Assembly: GCF_014838715.1 (NCBI RefSeq)
Contig: NZ_CP061947.1
Coordinates: forward strand, 310,001-374,000
DNA: 64,000 nt
Direction: 5' to 3'
Source of the DNA: Algoriphagus sp. Y33
GTDB lineage: Bacteria; Bacteroidota; Bacteroidia; Cytophagales; Cyclobacteriaceae
The notes under the pieces were generated by a model. The model did not search any database and had not been told where the DNA came from. It saw only the letters and a list, made by a program, of their open reading frames with translations. Both the position numbers and the translations under genes were made by a program. Shown piece by piece: positions 1-7,899 of the stretch (within the stretch, counting starts at the first letter, position 1; each line of letters opens with the position of its first letter).

Positions 1-1
1 A

Positions 2-502
2 ACACAAAATGGAAATGCTTATGAGGAAGGCATCGGGGAGGCGTGGAAAGGGATAAAGGATTTTTGGGCTGACAGAAACGAAAGTACCGAAAAGGCTTTG
101 CTGCCGGCTTTTACATTGGAGGGACTAAAATGGCAATATACCCACGGAACGCGAGATCCCGAAAACGTAAATCCTGATACTTGGCAGTTGGATTACCTAA
201 GAATGAGTCGTCCTAATGCGCATAAGGTAAATCTAGATTTATGGTACGACTACCAAAGCAATTTAGAACAATATCCAAAATGGCAACAATACCTAAGGGA
301 TAATCAGCCACCCTTGCTGGTCGTTTGGGGAAAAAATGATGAATATTTTCCCGAAAGTGGTGCAGAAGCATTTAAAAAAGATGTTAAGGATATTGACTAT
401 AATATTTACGATACAGGGCATTTTGCGCTGGAAGAAGATGGTGATGAAATAATACGTAAAATTAGAGCTTTTATGAGTGAGGTAAAAACGCTAACGATAT
501 AA
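2..502 (+). CDS. Alpha/beta hydrolase, C-terminal part (gene begins before the window)
   Basis: The frame is open from the first bases of the window, so the N-terminus with the nucleophile elbow is missing. What remains is the C-terminal part of an alpha/beta hydrolase of the haloalkane-dehalogenase/epoxide-hydrolase-like group. The strand LLVVWGKNDEYFP carries the usual acid residue of the triad, and YDTGHFALEED carries the catalytic His followed by an acidic stretch, as is common near the end of these enzymes. The substrate cannot be told. A TTG at 98 is only an internal codon. An AT-rich spacer of about 135 bp separates it from the RidA gene. Confidence 0.8.
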   Translation, partial: TQNGNAYEEGIGEAWKGIKDFWADRNESTEKALLPAFTLEGLKWQYTHGTRDPENVNPDTWQLDYLRMSRPNAHKVNLDLWYDYQSNLEQYPKWQQYLRDNQPPLLVVWGKNDEYFPESGAEAFKKDVKDIDYNIYDTGHFALEEDGDEIIRKIRAFMSEVKTLTI

Positions 503-637
503 TTAATTTTATAATATATATATTATAAATATGAGAATGTATTATATGTAATTTTTATTGTAAAAGTATAACAGTGTATTAATGTTTTTTTTAATAAATC
601 CAAAAACTGCGATTTAATCGCAAAATAAAAATAAAAA

Positions 638-1027
638 ATGGAAAAACGCATAATTAACCCATGGGCTTGGCAAAACGAACGTAGTTACAATCAAGCGGTC
701 GAAGTAAAGAATGTAGCGGGAACCCTTTATGTTTCTGGTCAAACTGCTATTGACGATGATGGTATATCCAGCACCGCAGATATGAAAACCCAATTGGAAT
801 TGGCAATTAGAAACTTGGAAAAAGTAATTTCTGAGGCTGATTATGAGTGCAAAAACATCGTAAGGCTTAATATTTATACAACTTCAACAAAGGAGCTTTG
901 GCCACATTTCAATATACTACAAAATTGGATAGAAAAGAATGATATAAAACAGGCTCTTACCTTACTTGAAGTAGTAAGTCTTTTCGAGACCTTAACAGTT
1001 GAACTTGAGGCGACTGTAGTGAAGTGA
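638..1027 (+). CDS. RidA/YjgF/YER057c/UK114 family protein
   Basis: A protein of 129 residues, the normal length for the RidA family of cytosolic trimers; the best-known members hydrolyse reactive enamine/imine intermediates released by PLP enzymes. Family signatures include LYVSGQTAIDDDG near residues 30-42, a helix with MKTQLELAIRNLEKVISEA, and ELEATVVK at the C-terminus. The arginine that binds the carboxylate of the substrate in true RidA (an R-x-C/V-V-E pattern near the end) is not obvious, since the matching segment reads FETLTVELEA. It may therefore belong to a subfamily without classic deaminase activity. The gene stands alone, with a decayed copy of repeat L downstream. Confidence 0.88.
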   Translation: MEKRIINPWAWQNERSYNQAVEVKNVAGTLYVSGQTAIDDDGISSTADMKTQLELAIRNLEKVISEADYECKNIVRLNIYTTSTKELWPHFNILQNWIEKNDIKQALTLLEVVSLFETLTVELEATVVK

Positions 1028-1045
1028 AAGTAAAGCTCATGATGT

Positions 1046-1193
1046 TATGGTGTCGAGCCTGCCCGAGGCATGCAGACACAGCGCAGGCTATATAAACTGG
1101 GATGATTATTTGCCTTGCGGGATTCTCCCGATCCGCCACGGCGGACGGAACAGGCTACAAGGCATTTAAAAGTCAAATTATAATCATATGAAT
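1046..1193 (+). repeat. Degenerate copy of leader repeat L, not followed by a gene
   Basis: This stretch shares the blocks TGTCGAGC, CTGGGATGATTAT, GCGGGATTC and AAATTATAATCATATGAA, in the same order as the L copies at 3304, 4548, 60358 and 62269. It carries a GC-rich palindromic insert (CCGATCCGCCACGGCGGACGG) where the copy before the SusD gene carries a similar one. The ATG at its 3' end leads only to a short dead-end frame, so this copy looks orphaned. Both strands are open over part of it, which produces spurious minus-strand reading frames. Confidence 0.6.
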
Positions 1194-1238
1194 AGTCAAG
1201 CTTGAAAAATTTTATAGAATAAATTTTCAAGCTTGACT
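1194..1238. repeat. Perfect inverted repeat, 15-bp arms
   Basis: AGTCAAGCTTGAAAA (1194-1208) is the exact reverse complement of TTTTCAAGCTTGACT (1224-1238), with a 15-nt AT-rich spacer. It lies at the end of the orphan L copy and before the gene at 1329. It could be a terminator-like hairpin or the trace of a small insertion; there is no T-run on either side to decide. Confidence 0.6.
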
Positions 1239-1328
1239 AATGAAAACATAAAGTCTAGGTTGCCACACTGCTAAAAGGCAGTAATAATACTATTTACTAT
1301 TAAAATTATAACGTTGATATATTTAATT

Positions 1329-1823
1329 ATGAAGTTTAACCTTCTAATCTTCTTTTTTGTTGGGTTCCATTTCAATTCATTCACTCAATCCACTAAGGAT
1401 TTTCATCCCATAGAAGTAAAGAAAGGAGTGTTTAGTACTAAATATTTCTATAATGGTCAAACTTTTGAAAGTCCTTATGGGTTGCAAATTCCTTTAATGC
1501 AGGTGAATGATTCAGAGGTTACAAGGGATTTTAATAAGTTTAAGAACTCAATGAAAACAGCTAAGGCTATCGGCTTAATTTCCTCCGGTTTATCATTGTA
1601 TGCTTTATTTAGGCCGGATAGACGGAATAGTGATTCCTATTGGGCTATATTGGGTACTGCAGGTTTAGTTGCAGCCTTTTTTAACATTCGATCAAGTATT
1701 ATCCTAGATAGGTCTCTGAGGCGGTATAATAAAATAGTTTCTGGGACTGAATTGGGTTTTCAATACGATAGAACTTACTATGGAAATGGGATTTTAGGTG
1801 TTGGGATATCACATAAGTTCTAG
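1329..1823 (+). CDS. Secreted or membrane protein of unknown function
   Basis: 164 residues from the ATG at 1329, preferred over an upstream TTG because it places a signal-peptide-like hydrophobic stretch (LLIFFFVGFHFNSFTQ) at the very start. Further features are a soluble segment, two hydrophobic helices around residues 80-115 flanking a charged loop (RPDRRNSD), and a C-terminus ending VGISHKF, with the terminal Phe common in Bacteroidota outer-membrane proteins. I do not recognise the family. The gene is 19 bp upstream of the hydrolase at 1843 and may be co-transcribed with it. Confidence 0.6.
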   Translation: MKFNLLIFFFVGFHFNSFTQSTKDFHPIEVKKGVFSTKYFYNGQTFESPYGLQIPLMQVNDSEVTRDFNKFKNSMKTAKAIGLISSGLSLYALFRPDRRNSDSYWAILGTAGLVAAFFNIRSSIILDRSLRRYNKIVSGTELGFQYDRTYYGNGILGVGISHKF

Positions 1824-1842
1824 GTTAATAAATAAGGATTAG

Positions 1843-3267
1843 ATGTCTCAATTATCAAAAAAAGCAATTATGCATAAACTTATAATAGCGTTGTTGATTT
1901 TATTATCAACTCAATCGCTTAAAGCCCAGGAAATAACAGGTAAATGGAGTGGTAAGCTTACGATTCAAGGAACTCGCTTGACTGTTGGTTTTAACGTTTC
2001 TGAGGGCAAAAATGGCTATAGAACTACTATGGACAGCCCTGATCAAGGAGTAAAAGATATACCCGCTACAACAACGTTTAAGGAATCGCTTATTGTTTTT
2101 GAGGTTCCGATGGCAGGTATTTTATATGAAGGAGTTTACAAGGGGGATAGTTTAATCGTTGGGACATTCACACAAAACAATCAGGACTTTCCACTTAACC
2201 TTACAAAACAGTTAACTGAAGAAAAAGTAGCACCACGACCTCAAGAGCCTAAAAAACCTTATCCGTACATTTCAGAAAATGTAACCTTTGAAAACCGCCA
2301 AGCGAAAATTACCCTTGCCGGAACCCTTACACTTCCCCATGATAAAGGCAATTTTCCTGCGGTTGTTTTAATTTCAGGAAGTGGTCCACAAAATAGGGAT
2401 GAGGAACTGATGGGGCACAAGCCCTTTCTGGTATTATCTGATTATTTGACCAGGAATGGAATTGCCGTCTTACGGTTTGACGATAGGGGGTTCGGGGAAT
2501 CCACGGGAGATTTCAGCTCCGCCACCACAGCTGATTTTTCCACCGATGTAGCAAGTGCAATTGCCTATTTAAAGTCCAGAAAAGAAATCGATACAACTAA
2601 TATTGGACTAATAGGGCATAGTGAGGGAGGTTTGATAGCACCGATGGTTGCCGCTGAAACAGCCGATGTTGGTTTTGTCGTTTTAATGGCGGGATCTGGA
2701 ATCCGGGGAGATAAATTGCTGTTGTTGCAAGAAGAATTGATAGAAAAAGCATTGGGAACTTCTGAAAAAGAGATCAGGAATATACTCCGGACAAACTCTT
2801 CAATTTTTGATATCATTGTGAATTCAGATAACGATGTAACTGTAAAGTCACAACTCAACGATATGTTGGATGAATCTCTTAAAGAAGATTCTGCGGTCAA
2901 AATTCCGGATGGAATGACAAAAGAAGAATTTATTTCCGCACAGATAAATCTATTTACCTCTCCTTGGGTAGCCTACTTTCTGAGATACGACCCATCCAAG
3001 ACCCTAGAAAACGTCAAATGTCCCGTATTGGCAATCAATGGCGAAAAAGATCTTCAGGTTCCTCCAAAAGAAAATCTATCTGCGATTAAAGATGCTTTGA
3101 AGAAAGGAGGTAATGACAGGGTTACTATTAAAGAGTACGAAAATTTAAACCATCTTTTTCAAGAATCTGACACAGGCTCCCCACTTGAATACTCGGTCAT
3201 AGAACAGACAATAGCCCCTATCGTTCTCCAAGATGTAACCGATTGGATTATTGGCCAAATAAAATAG
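1843..3267 (+). CDS. Secreted alpha/beta hydrolase (serine esterase/peptidase family)
   Basis: 474 residues from the ATG at 1843, which follows AAGGATTAG. An in-frame ATG at 1870 gives a cleaner signal peptide (MHKLIIALLILLSTQSLKAQ) and may be the true start. A beta-rich N-terminal domain (residues about 30-120, ITGKWSGKLTIQG) precedes an alpha/beta hydrolase domain. The nucleophile elbow is GLIGHSEGG, the acid lies in AINGEKDLQVPP and the His in NLNHLFQE. This layout is typical of periplasmic Bacteroidota alpha/beta hydrolases often annotated as alpha/beta hydrolase or prolyl oligopeptidase family; the substrate is unknown. Confidence 0.85.
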   Translation: MSQLSKKAIMHKLIIALLILLSTQSLKAQEITGKWSGKLTIQGTRLTVGFNVSEGKNGYRTTMDSPDQGVKDIPATTTFKESLIVFEVPMAGILYEGVYKGDSLIVGTFTQNNQDFPLNLTKQLTEEKVAPRPQEPKKPYPYISENVTFENRQAKITLAGTLTLPHDKGNFPAVVLISGSGPQNRDEELMGHKPFLVLSDYLTRNGIAVLRFDDRGFGESTGDFSSATTADFSTDVASAIAYLKSRKEIDTTNIGLIGHSEGGLIAPMVAAETADVGFVVLMAGSGIRGDKLLLLQEELIEKALGTSEKEIRNILRTNSSIFDIIVNSDNDVTVKSQLNDMLDESLKEDSAVKIPDGMTKEEFISAQINLFTSPWVAYFLRYDPSKTLENVKCPVLAINGEKDLQVPPKENLSAIKDALKKGGNDRVTIKEYENLNHLFQESDTGSPLEYSVIEQTIAPIVLQDVTDWIIGQIK

Positions 3268-3303
3268 CAACCAAAAAAATAGATGTTTATAAACTTAAAT
3301 ATA

Positions 3304-3594
3304 ATGAAATCGAGCATGAAGCAAGCGACACACACTGGGATGATTATAAGCCATGCGAGATTCCATATGACCATTAAAAAACAATTATAATCATATGAAA
3401 TCGACACGATTAAAATCATCATTAAACACACAGGGCAATGATTATTTTAATCGTCAAAGATTCCATATGACCATTAAAAAACAATTATAATCATATGAAA
3501 TCGACACGATTAAAATCATCATTAAACACACAGGGCAATGATTATTTTAATCGTCAAAGATTCCATGTGCCCCATAAAAAACAATTATAAACAC
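3304..3594 (+). promoter_or_regulatory. Array of three leader repeats (L) with coupled short reading frames
   Basis: Three L units stand in a row: 3304-3394, 3395-3494 and 3495-3594. The last two are an almost exact 100-bp tandem duplication. Each unit begins ATGAAATCGA and ends CAATTATAA followed by four bases and the next ATG; the final ATG is the start of the oxidoreductase at 3595. Read from their own ATGs the units encode peptides of 28, 31 and 31 residues. The first two end ARFHMTIKKQL or QRFHMTIKKQL, and each stop is 4 nt before the next ATG. In the two later units CGATTAAAATCATCATT pairs with AATGATTATTTTAATCG, giving a 17-bp hairpin with one mismatch. The function is unknown; it could be a structured 5' leader or a leader-peptide system. 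Confidence 0.65.
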
Positions 3595-4584
3595 ATGAAA
3601 GCAGCAATATTAAATGAATTCGGGTCTTTTGATAGTTTTAAAATTACAGAAGTACCTACACCCAAACCAAAATTTCAAGAAGTTTTAGTAAAGGTACTTG
3701 CCTCTTCCGTGAATCCTTTGGATTTTCAAGTCCGTCGTGGAGATTATAAAAATGAATTGACCTTGCCCTTGATTACAGGGCACGATATCTCAGGTGTAAT
3801 TGTGGAAACTGGCCCCGGGGTTGAAAATTTTGAAGTCGGTGATGAAGTGTATTATTCACCGGAAATTTTTAATGGACATGGAAGCTATGCACAATATCAC
3901 TGTGCCCACGAATCTATCATCGGTCTAAAACCTAAAAGCATAAGCCACTTGGAAGCTGCAACGCTTCCACTAGCTGCCGGTACTGCGTGGGAAATGCTTG
4001 TTTCAAGGGCACAACTTAAAATTAACCAGACTATATTGATTCATGGAGGTGCAGGTGGAGTGGGGATACCAACTATTCAAATAGCTAAAGCTATGGGAGC
4101 AACTGTCTTTACAACGGCGAGAAAAGTTCACCACCCGTTTCTTCTTGAATTGGGGGCTGATTATGTCATTGACTATAAAAATGAAGACTACATTCAGGTG
4201 ATTAACCAATTAACTGACAATAAAGGGGTAGATGTAATCATTGACACTATCGGAGGTAATACACTTTCTGACAGCGGAAAAGTACTTAGTCAGTTAGGAC
4301 AGGTAGTTACTATAGTTGATATAGATAAGCCACAAAATCTTATTGAAGCTTGGGGGAAAAATGCAACCTATCATTTTGTTTTTACCCGACAGAATAGAAA
4401 TAAACTGGATGAACTGACTAAACTAGTGGAAAACAAAAAACTAAAACCTATTTTGACCAAAACTTTTCCGTTATCAGATATTGGTAAAGCGCATAGCCTT
4501 TTGGAGACAAAGTCCGGTGATGATAATTTCTATGGTAAAATTGCCATAGAAATCGAGCATGACTCAAGTCACACGGAGGAATGA
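3595..4584 (+). CDS. NADPH:quinone oxidoreductase-like, medium-chain dehydrogenase/reductase
   Basis: 329 residues from the ATG at 3595 (MKAAILNEFGSFDSF). An earlier in-frame ATG at 3538 lies inside the leader repeat and is rejected. It is a zinc-independent MDR of the quinone-reductase/crotonyl-CoA-reductase-like group: an N-terminal GroES-like fold (LPLITGHDISGVIVETG), the nucleotide-binding loop LIHGGAGGVGIPTIQIAKAMG, and a C-terminal PLSDIGKAHSLLE. The catalytic-zinc Cys/His ligands of alcohol dehydrogenases are absent. It probably reduces quinones or enones with NADPH in the cytoplasm. The last residues (IEIEHDSSHTEE) are encoded by the 5' half of the next L copy, so the C-terminus was apparently rewritten by the repeat. 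Confidence 0.9.
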   Translation: MKAAILNEFGSFDSFKITEVPTPKPKFQEVLVKVLASSVNPLDFQVRRGDYKNELTLPLITGHDISGVIVETGPGVENFEVGDEVYYSPEIFNGHGSYAQYHCAHESIIGLKPKSISHLEAATLPLAAGTAWEMLVSRAQLKINQTILIHGGAGGVGIPTIQIAKAMGATVFTTARKVHHPFLLELGADYVIDYKNEDYIQVINQLTDNKGVDVIIDTIGGNTLSDSGKVLSQLGQVVTIVDIDKPQNLIEAWGKNATYHFVFTRQNRNKLDELTKLVENKKLKPILTKTFPLSDIGKAHSLLETKSGDDNFYGKIAIEIEHDSSHTEE

Positions 4585-4636
4585 TTATCTGTGAAGCGAG
4601 ATTCCATATGACCATTGGAAATCAAATTATAAACAG
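4548..4636 (+). promoter_or_regulatory. Leader repeat L overlapping the end of one gene and preceding the next
   Basis: Conserved blocks are GAAATCGAGCATGA, TCACACGGAGGAATGATTAT, GCGAGATTCCATATGACCATT and AAATTATAAACAG directly before ATGAAAGC at 4637. The variable hairpin reads TGACTCAAGTCA here (stem TGACT/AGTCA), whereas the SusD copy has TGACG/CGTCA at the same place, so pairing is kept while the bases change. The peptide frame of the 3304 copy is broken here, though a mini-frame starting at ATGACCATTGG runs into the downstream ATG with an ATGA overlap. Confidence 0.6.
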
Positions 4637-6304
4637 ATGAAAGCATCAGATTTATTTATCAAGGCACTGGAAAATGAGGGTGTTGAATATATATTCGGTC
4701 TGCCTGGAGAAGAAAACCTCGATTTCCTCGAATCCCTCAGGAAATCGGAAAAAATAGAGTTGATCCTTACCCGGCACGAACAGGGTGCGGGATTTATGGC
4801 CGCGACTTATGGCAGACTGACAGGAAAACCGGGAGTTTGCCTCTCTACCCTGGGACCGGGTGCTACCAATCTGGTGACTCCTGCAGCTTATGCTCAATTA
4901 GGGGCTATGCCATTGGTTATTATTACGGGGCAGAAGCCGATCAAAAAGAGCAAACAGGGGAAATTTCAGATCATCGATGTGGTCAAAATGATGCATCCGC
5001 TTACCAAGTACACCAAACAAGTTACCCATAGTTCACATATTCCTTCTATGGTCAGGGAAGCATTTCGGCTCGCACAGGAGGAAAGACCTGGAGCCGTCCA
5101 TATAGAATTGCCTGAGGACATTGCAGCGGAAGATGTAGAGAATCCGAGGATATTTGAGGTGGTAGATTTTAAAATTCCCAATGCAGGGAAAGATGCTATT
5201 CAACAGGCAGCAGATCTGATCAAAAAGGCCGGCAGACCGCTCTTGCTCATCGGTGCCGGAGCCAATAGAAAAAGAGCCAGTATGGCATTGACAGCCTTTG
5301 TTGATTCTATAGGGATACCTTTTTTCAATACACAAATGGGAAAAGGAATCATTGACGAACGTCATCCCTTATACCTGGGCACTGCGGCTTTGTCCAATTA
5401 TGATTTTTTGCATGAAGCCATTGACGAATCGGATCTCATTATTAATGTAGGGCACGATACCATTGAAAAACCGCCTTTTTTCATGCATATCGAGGACAAG
5501 CGTAAGGTGATTCATCTCAATTTCTTTCCTGCTGAGATAGACGAAGTTTACTTTCCCCAATTAAATGTCATCGGAGATATAGCAAACAGTGTTTTGGAAT
5601 TGACCGATTCTTTAAAGCCCTATTCCAATAGCTGGAATACCGATTTTTTTCTGAATATAAAAAGCAGCGTATCGACCCGCCTGGCAAAATACGGGAACGA
5701 CAATCGTTTTCCGGTTTTGCCCCAGCGAGCGGTGAAGATTGTAAGAGATATTCTCCCCGATGACGGTATCGTGACGTTAGATAATGGAATGTACAAAATA
5801 TGGTTTGCACGAAATTATCCGGCCTATGTGCAAAATAGCTTGCTACTTGATAACGCCTTGGCAACTATGGGCGCAGGCCTCCCCTCGGCTATGATGGCAA
5901 AAAAAATGAATCCGGAGAAAAAAGTAATATCCATAAACGGAGACGGAGGGTTTATGATGAACTCCCAGGAATTGGAAACCGCCATACGCATGCAACTTGA
6001 CCTGGTGGTCATTATCCTAAATGACCATGCTTACGGCATGATCCAATGGAAGCAGCAGGATCTCGGATTTGAGAAGTATGGGTTGGATTATGGAAATCCG
6101 GACTTTGTCAAATATGCCGAAAGCTTCGGGGCACAGGGATATCGGCCGACTTCTGTAGAAGAATTCCAAAAGGTCTTGGGAGAGGCTTTGAGTTCCAAAG
6201 GGGTACAGCTTATCGATTTAGCCGTCGATTATTCTCTAAACCATGAAATTTTAAATGTATTGATTAAGAAATATTCCAGTGAACCTAAAAAAACAACACC
6301 ATGA
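4637..6304 (+). CDS. Acetolactate synthase large subunit-like thiamine-diphosphate enzyme
   Basis: 555 residues, full length for the family. The N-terminal Pyr domain has GLPGEENLDFLESL and the catalytic Glu48 in LTRHEQGAGFMA. The central domain spans about 190-330. The C-terminal PP domain has the ThDP/Mg motif GDGGFMMNSQELETA ending in ILND. It resembles AlsS-type acetolactate synthases (two pyruvate to acetolactate plus CO2) without an obvious regulatory subunit gene nearby. The stop overlaps the start of the aldehyde dehydrogenase by 4 bp (ATGA), a pairing also seen in other bacteria, so the true substrate may be another 2-oxo acid whose aldehyde product is then oxidised. The start is fixed by the upstream L element. 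Confidence 0.88.
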   Translation: MKASDLFIKALENEGVEYIFGLPGEENLDFLESLRKSEKIELILTRHEQGAGFMAATYGRLTGKPGVCLSTLGPGATNLVTPAAYAQLGAMPLVIITGQKPIKKSKQGKFQIIDVVKMMHPLTKYTKQVTHSSHIPSMVREAFRLAQEERPGAVHIELPEDIAAEDVENPRIFEVVDFKIPNAGKDAIQQAADLIKKAGRPLLLIGAGANRKRASMALTAFVDSIGIPFFNTQMGKGIIDERHPLYLGTAALSNYDFLHEAIDESDLIINVGHDTIEKPPFFMHIEDKRKVIHLNFFPAEIDEVYFPQLNVIGDIANSVLELTDSLKPYSNSWNTDFFLNIKSSVSTRLAKYGNDNRFPVLPQRAVKIVRDILPDDGIVTLDNGMYKIWFARNYPAYVQNSLLLDNALATMGAGLPSAMMAKKMNPEKKVISINGDGGFMMNSQELETAIRMQLDLVVIILNDHAYGMIQWKQQDLGFEKYGLDYGNPDFVKYAESFGAQGYRPTSVEEFQKVLGEALSSKGVQLIDLAVDYSLNHEILNVLIKKYSSEPKKTTP

Positions 6305-7668
6305 GTAATGCAATAACGATTAACCCTGCAAACGGAGAAACTGTAGCCGAATACGAAAGGATAGCTATTTCAAAAGCTAAAGAAAAGATAGCTATGGCTA
6401 GGGAAGCGTATGCTTCCTGGAAGGAAACAAGCTTTGCGGAACGCTCGCAGCTTATGCATGCGCTTGCAGATCTGTTTGATGCTAATAAGGAAGAGTACGC
6501 ACGGCTGGCTACGACAGAAATGGGAAAAACTATTGTACAGGCCAGAAAGGAAATTGAAAAATGTGCTTGGGTATGTCGCTTCTATGCGGATAATGCGGAA
6601 AGTTTTCTTGGAAAGGAGGTAGTGGATACCGATGCGGCCAGGAGTTATGTTACCTTCCAGCCAATGGGAGTCATTCTTGCGGTGATGCCTTGGAATTTTC
6701 CGTTTTACCAAGTGATCCGTTTCGCCGCACCTGCACTAATGGCCGGAAATACCGGGGTACTGAAACATGCATCCAATGTACAGGGAAGTGCATTTGCCTT
6801 GGAAGTTGCTTTTATCAAAGCGGGATTTCCGGCAGGCGTATTTACCAATCTGAATATAAATGCAGGCAATGTAAAAGATGTCATAGAAGATAAGAATATC
6901 GTAGCGGTAACCCTTACAGGAAGTGACCCCGCAGGACGTTCCGTTGCATCGGTTGCCGGAGCCAACTTGAAAAAAACTGTATTGGAACTGGGAGGAAGCG
7001 ATGCCTATGTTGTTTTGGATGATGCGGATCTGGAAGAAGCGACAGATCTGGCTACGTTCGGAAGATTGCAGAACAACGGGCAAACCTGTATAGCGGCCAA
7101 GCGTTTTGTGGTGCTCGATGCCATTTACGATAAGTTTCTGGAACTCTTCACCAAAAAGATGAGAGAGGCAAAAATGGGTGATCCTATGGACGAATCTACC
7201 TATTATGGTCCTATGGCAAGGTTGGATTTGCGCGATGAAATACACGAACAAGTCACAAAAACCATAGCACAAGGTGGCCGCCTTATACTCGGAGGAAAAA
7301 TTCCCGAAGGAACAGGAGCTTACTATCCGGCCACTATCCTGGTCGATGTACACCCCGGCATGGAAGCTTTTGACAATGAGCTTTTTGGTCCGGTAGCCTC
7401 TGTGATCCGTGCCAAAGATGAAAATGAAGCCATTGCACTGGCGAATAATTCTCAATTTGGTTTGGGATCGGGAGTGATCACATCAGATAGAGAACGTGGA
7501 GAAAAAGTGGCATTACAACTTGAAGCCGGAAGCTGCTTTGTAAATAAATTGGTGACTTCAGATCCTAGATTGCCTTTTGGAGGGATTAAGAATAGTGGAT
7601 ATGGAAGAGAGCTTTCCGCTTATGGAATCCGCGAATTTGTCAACATTAAATCCATTTGGGTGGATTAA
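6301..7668 (+). CDS. NAD(P)-dependent aldehyde dehydrogenase, succinate-semialdehyde dehydrogenase-like
   Basis: 455 residues. ALDH superfamily hallmarks are PMGVILAVMPWNFPFYQVIR, the cofactor-loop VTLTGSDPAGRSVA, the general base Glu in VLELGGSDAYVVL and the nucleophile Cys in NNGQTCIAAKRFV. ELFGPVASVI and LPFGGIKNSGYGRELS are conserved C-terminal motifs. The length and GGSDA variant resemble the short SSADH/GabD-like group. Its start overlaps the upstream ThDP enzyme by 4 bp, so the two are translationally coupled; an aldehyde formed by decarboxylation could be oxidised here to the acid. It is cytoplasmic. The identity of the aldehyde is inference. Confidence 0.9.
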   Translation: MSNAITINPANGETVAEYERIAISKAKEKIAMAREAYASWKETSFAERSQLMHALADLFDANKEEYARLATTEMGKTIVQARKEIEKCAWVCRFYADNAESFLGKEVVDTDAARSYVTFQPMGVILAVMPWNFPFYQVIRFAAPALMAGNTGVLKHASNVQGSAFALEVAFIKAGFPAGVFTNLNINAGNVKDVIEDKNIVAVTLTGSDPAGRSVASVAGANLKKTVLELGGSDAYVVLDDADLEEATDLATFGRLQNNGQTCIAAKRFVVLDAIYDKFLELFTKKMREAKMGDPMDESTYYGPMARLDLRDEIHEQVTKTIAQGGRLILGGKIPEGTGAYYPATILVDVHPGMEAFDNELFGPVASVIRAKDENEAIALANNSQFGLGSGVITSDRERGEKVALQLEAGSCFVNKLVTSDPRLPFGGIKNSGYGRELSAYGIREFVNIKSIWVD

Positions 7669-7899
7669 ACAATATGTATATCCGCTTTTCTGCAAGTAAA
7701 GAGACTAAAGCATTATAGGATTTGGAAAACACTAGCGCCGAGGCCACTTCGGTCTTCTGTCATCGGTGTTCCAGCTGTTACACCAAAGAAAATGAGGCTA
7801 CTGGCATCATTGCGGATAATCATATTAAACAATCTAATTGGCCAAGCTCCTTGATCGAGCCAATGTCAATCTTTGTAAAAAAATAGTAAAACATAAAAA

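Noticed and set aside
957..1230. Minus-strand frames with IIIPV...AC motifs, also seen at 3159-3431 and 60348-60614
   Set aside because: They are the reverse complement of the leader repeat L, open by chance of its composition; no independent start or conservation is visible.
6736..7455. 239-codon open frame on the minus strand inside the aldehyde dehydrogenase gene
   Set aside because: It is antisense to a conserved ALDH domain and its translation shows no domain; it is a shadow of codon use in the real gene.
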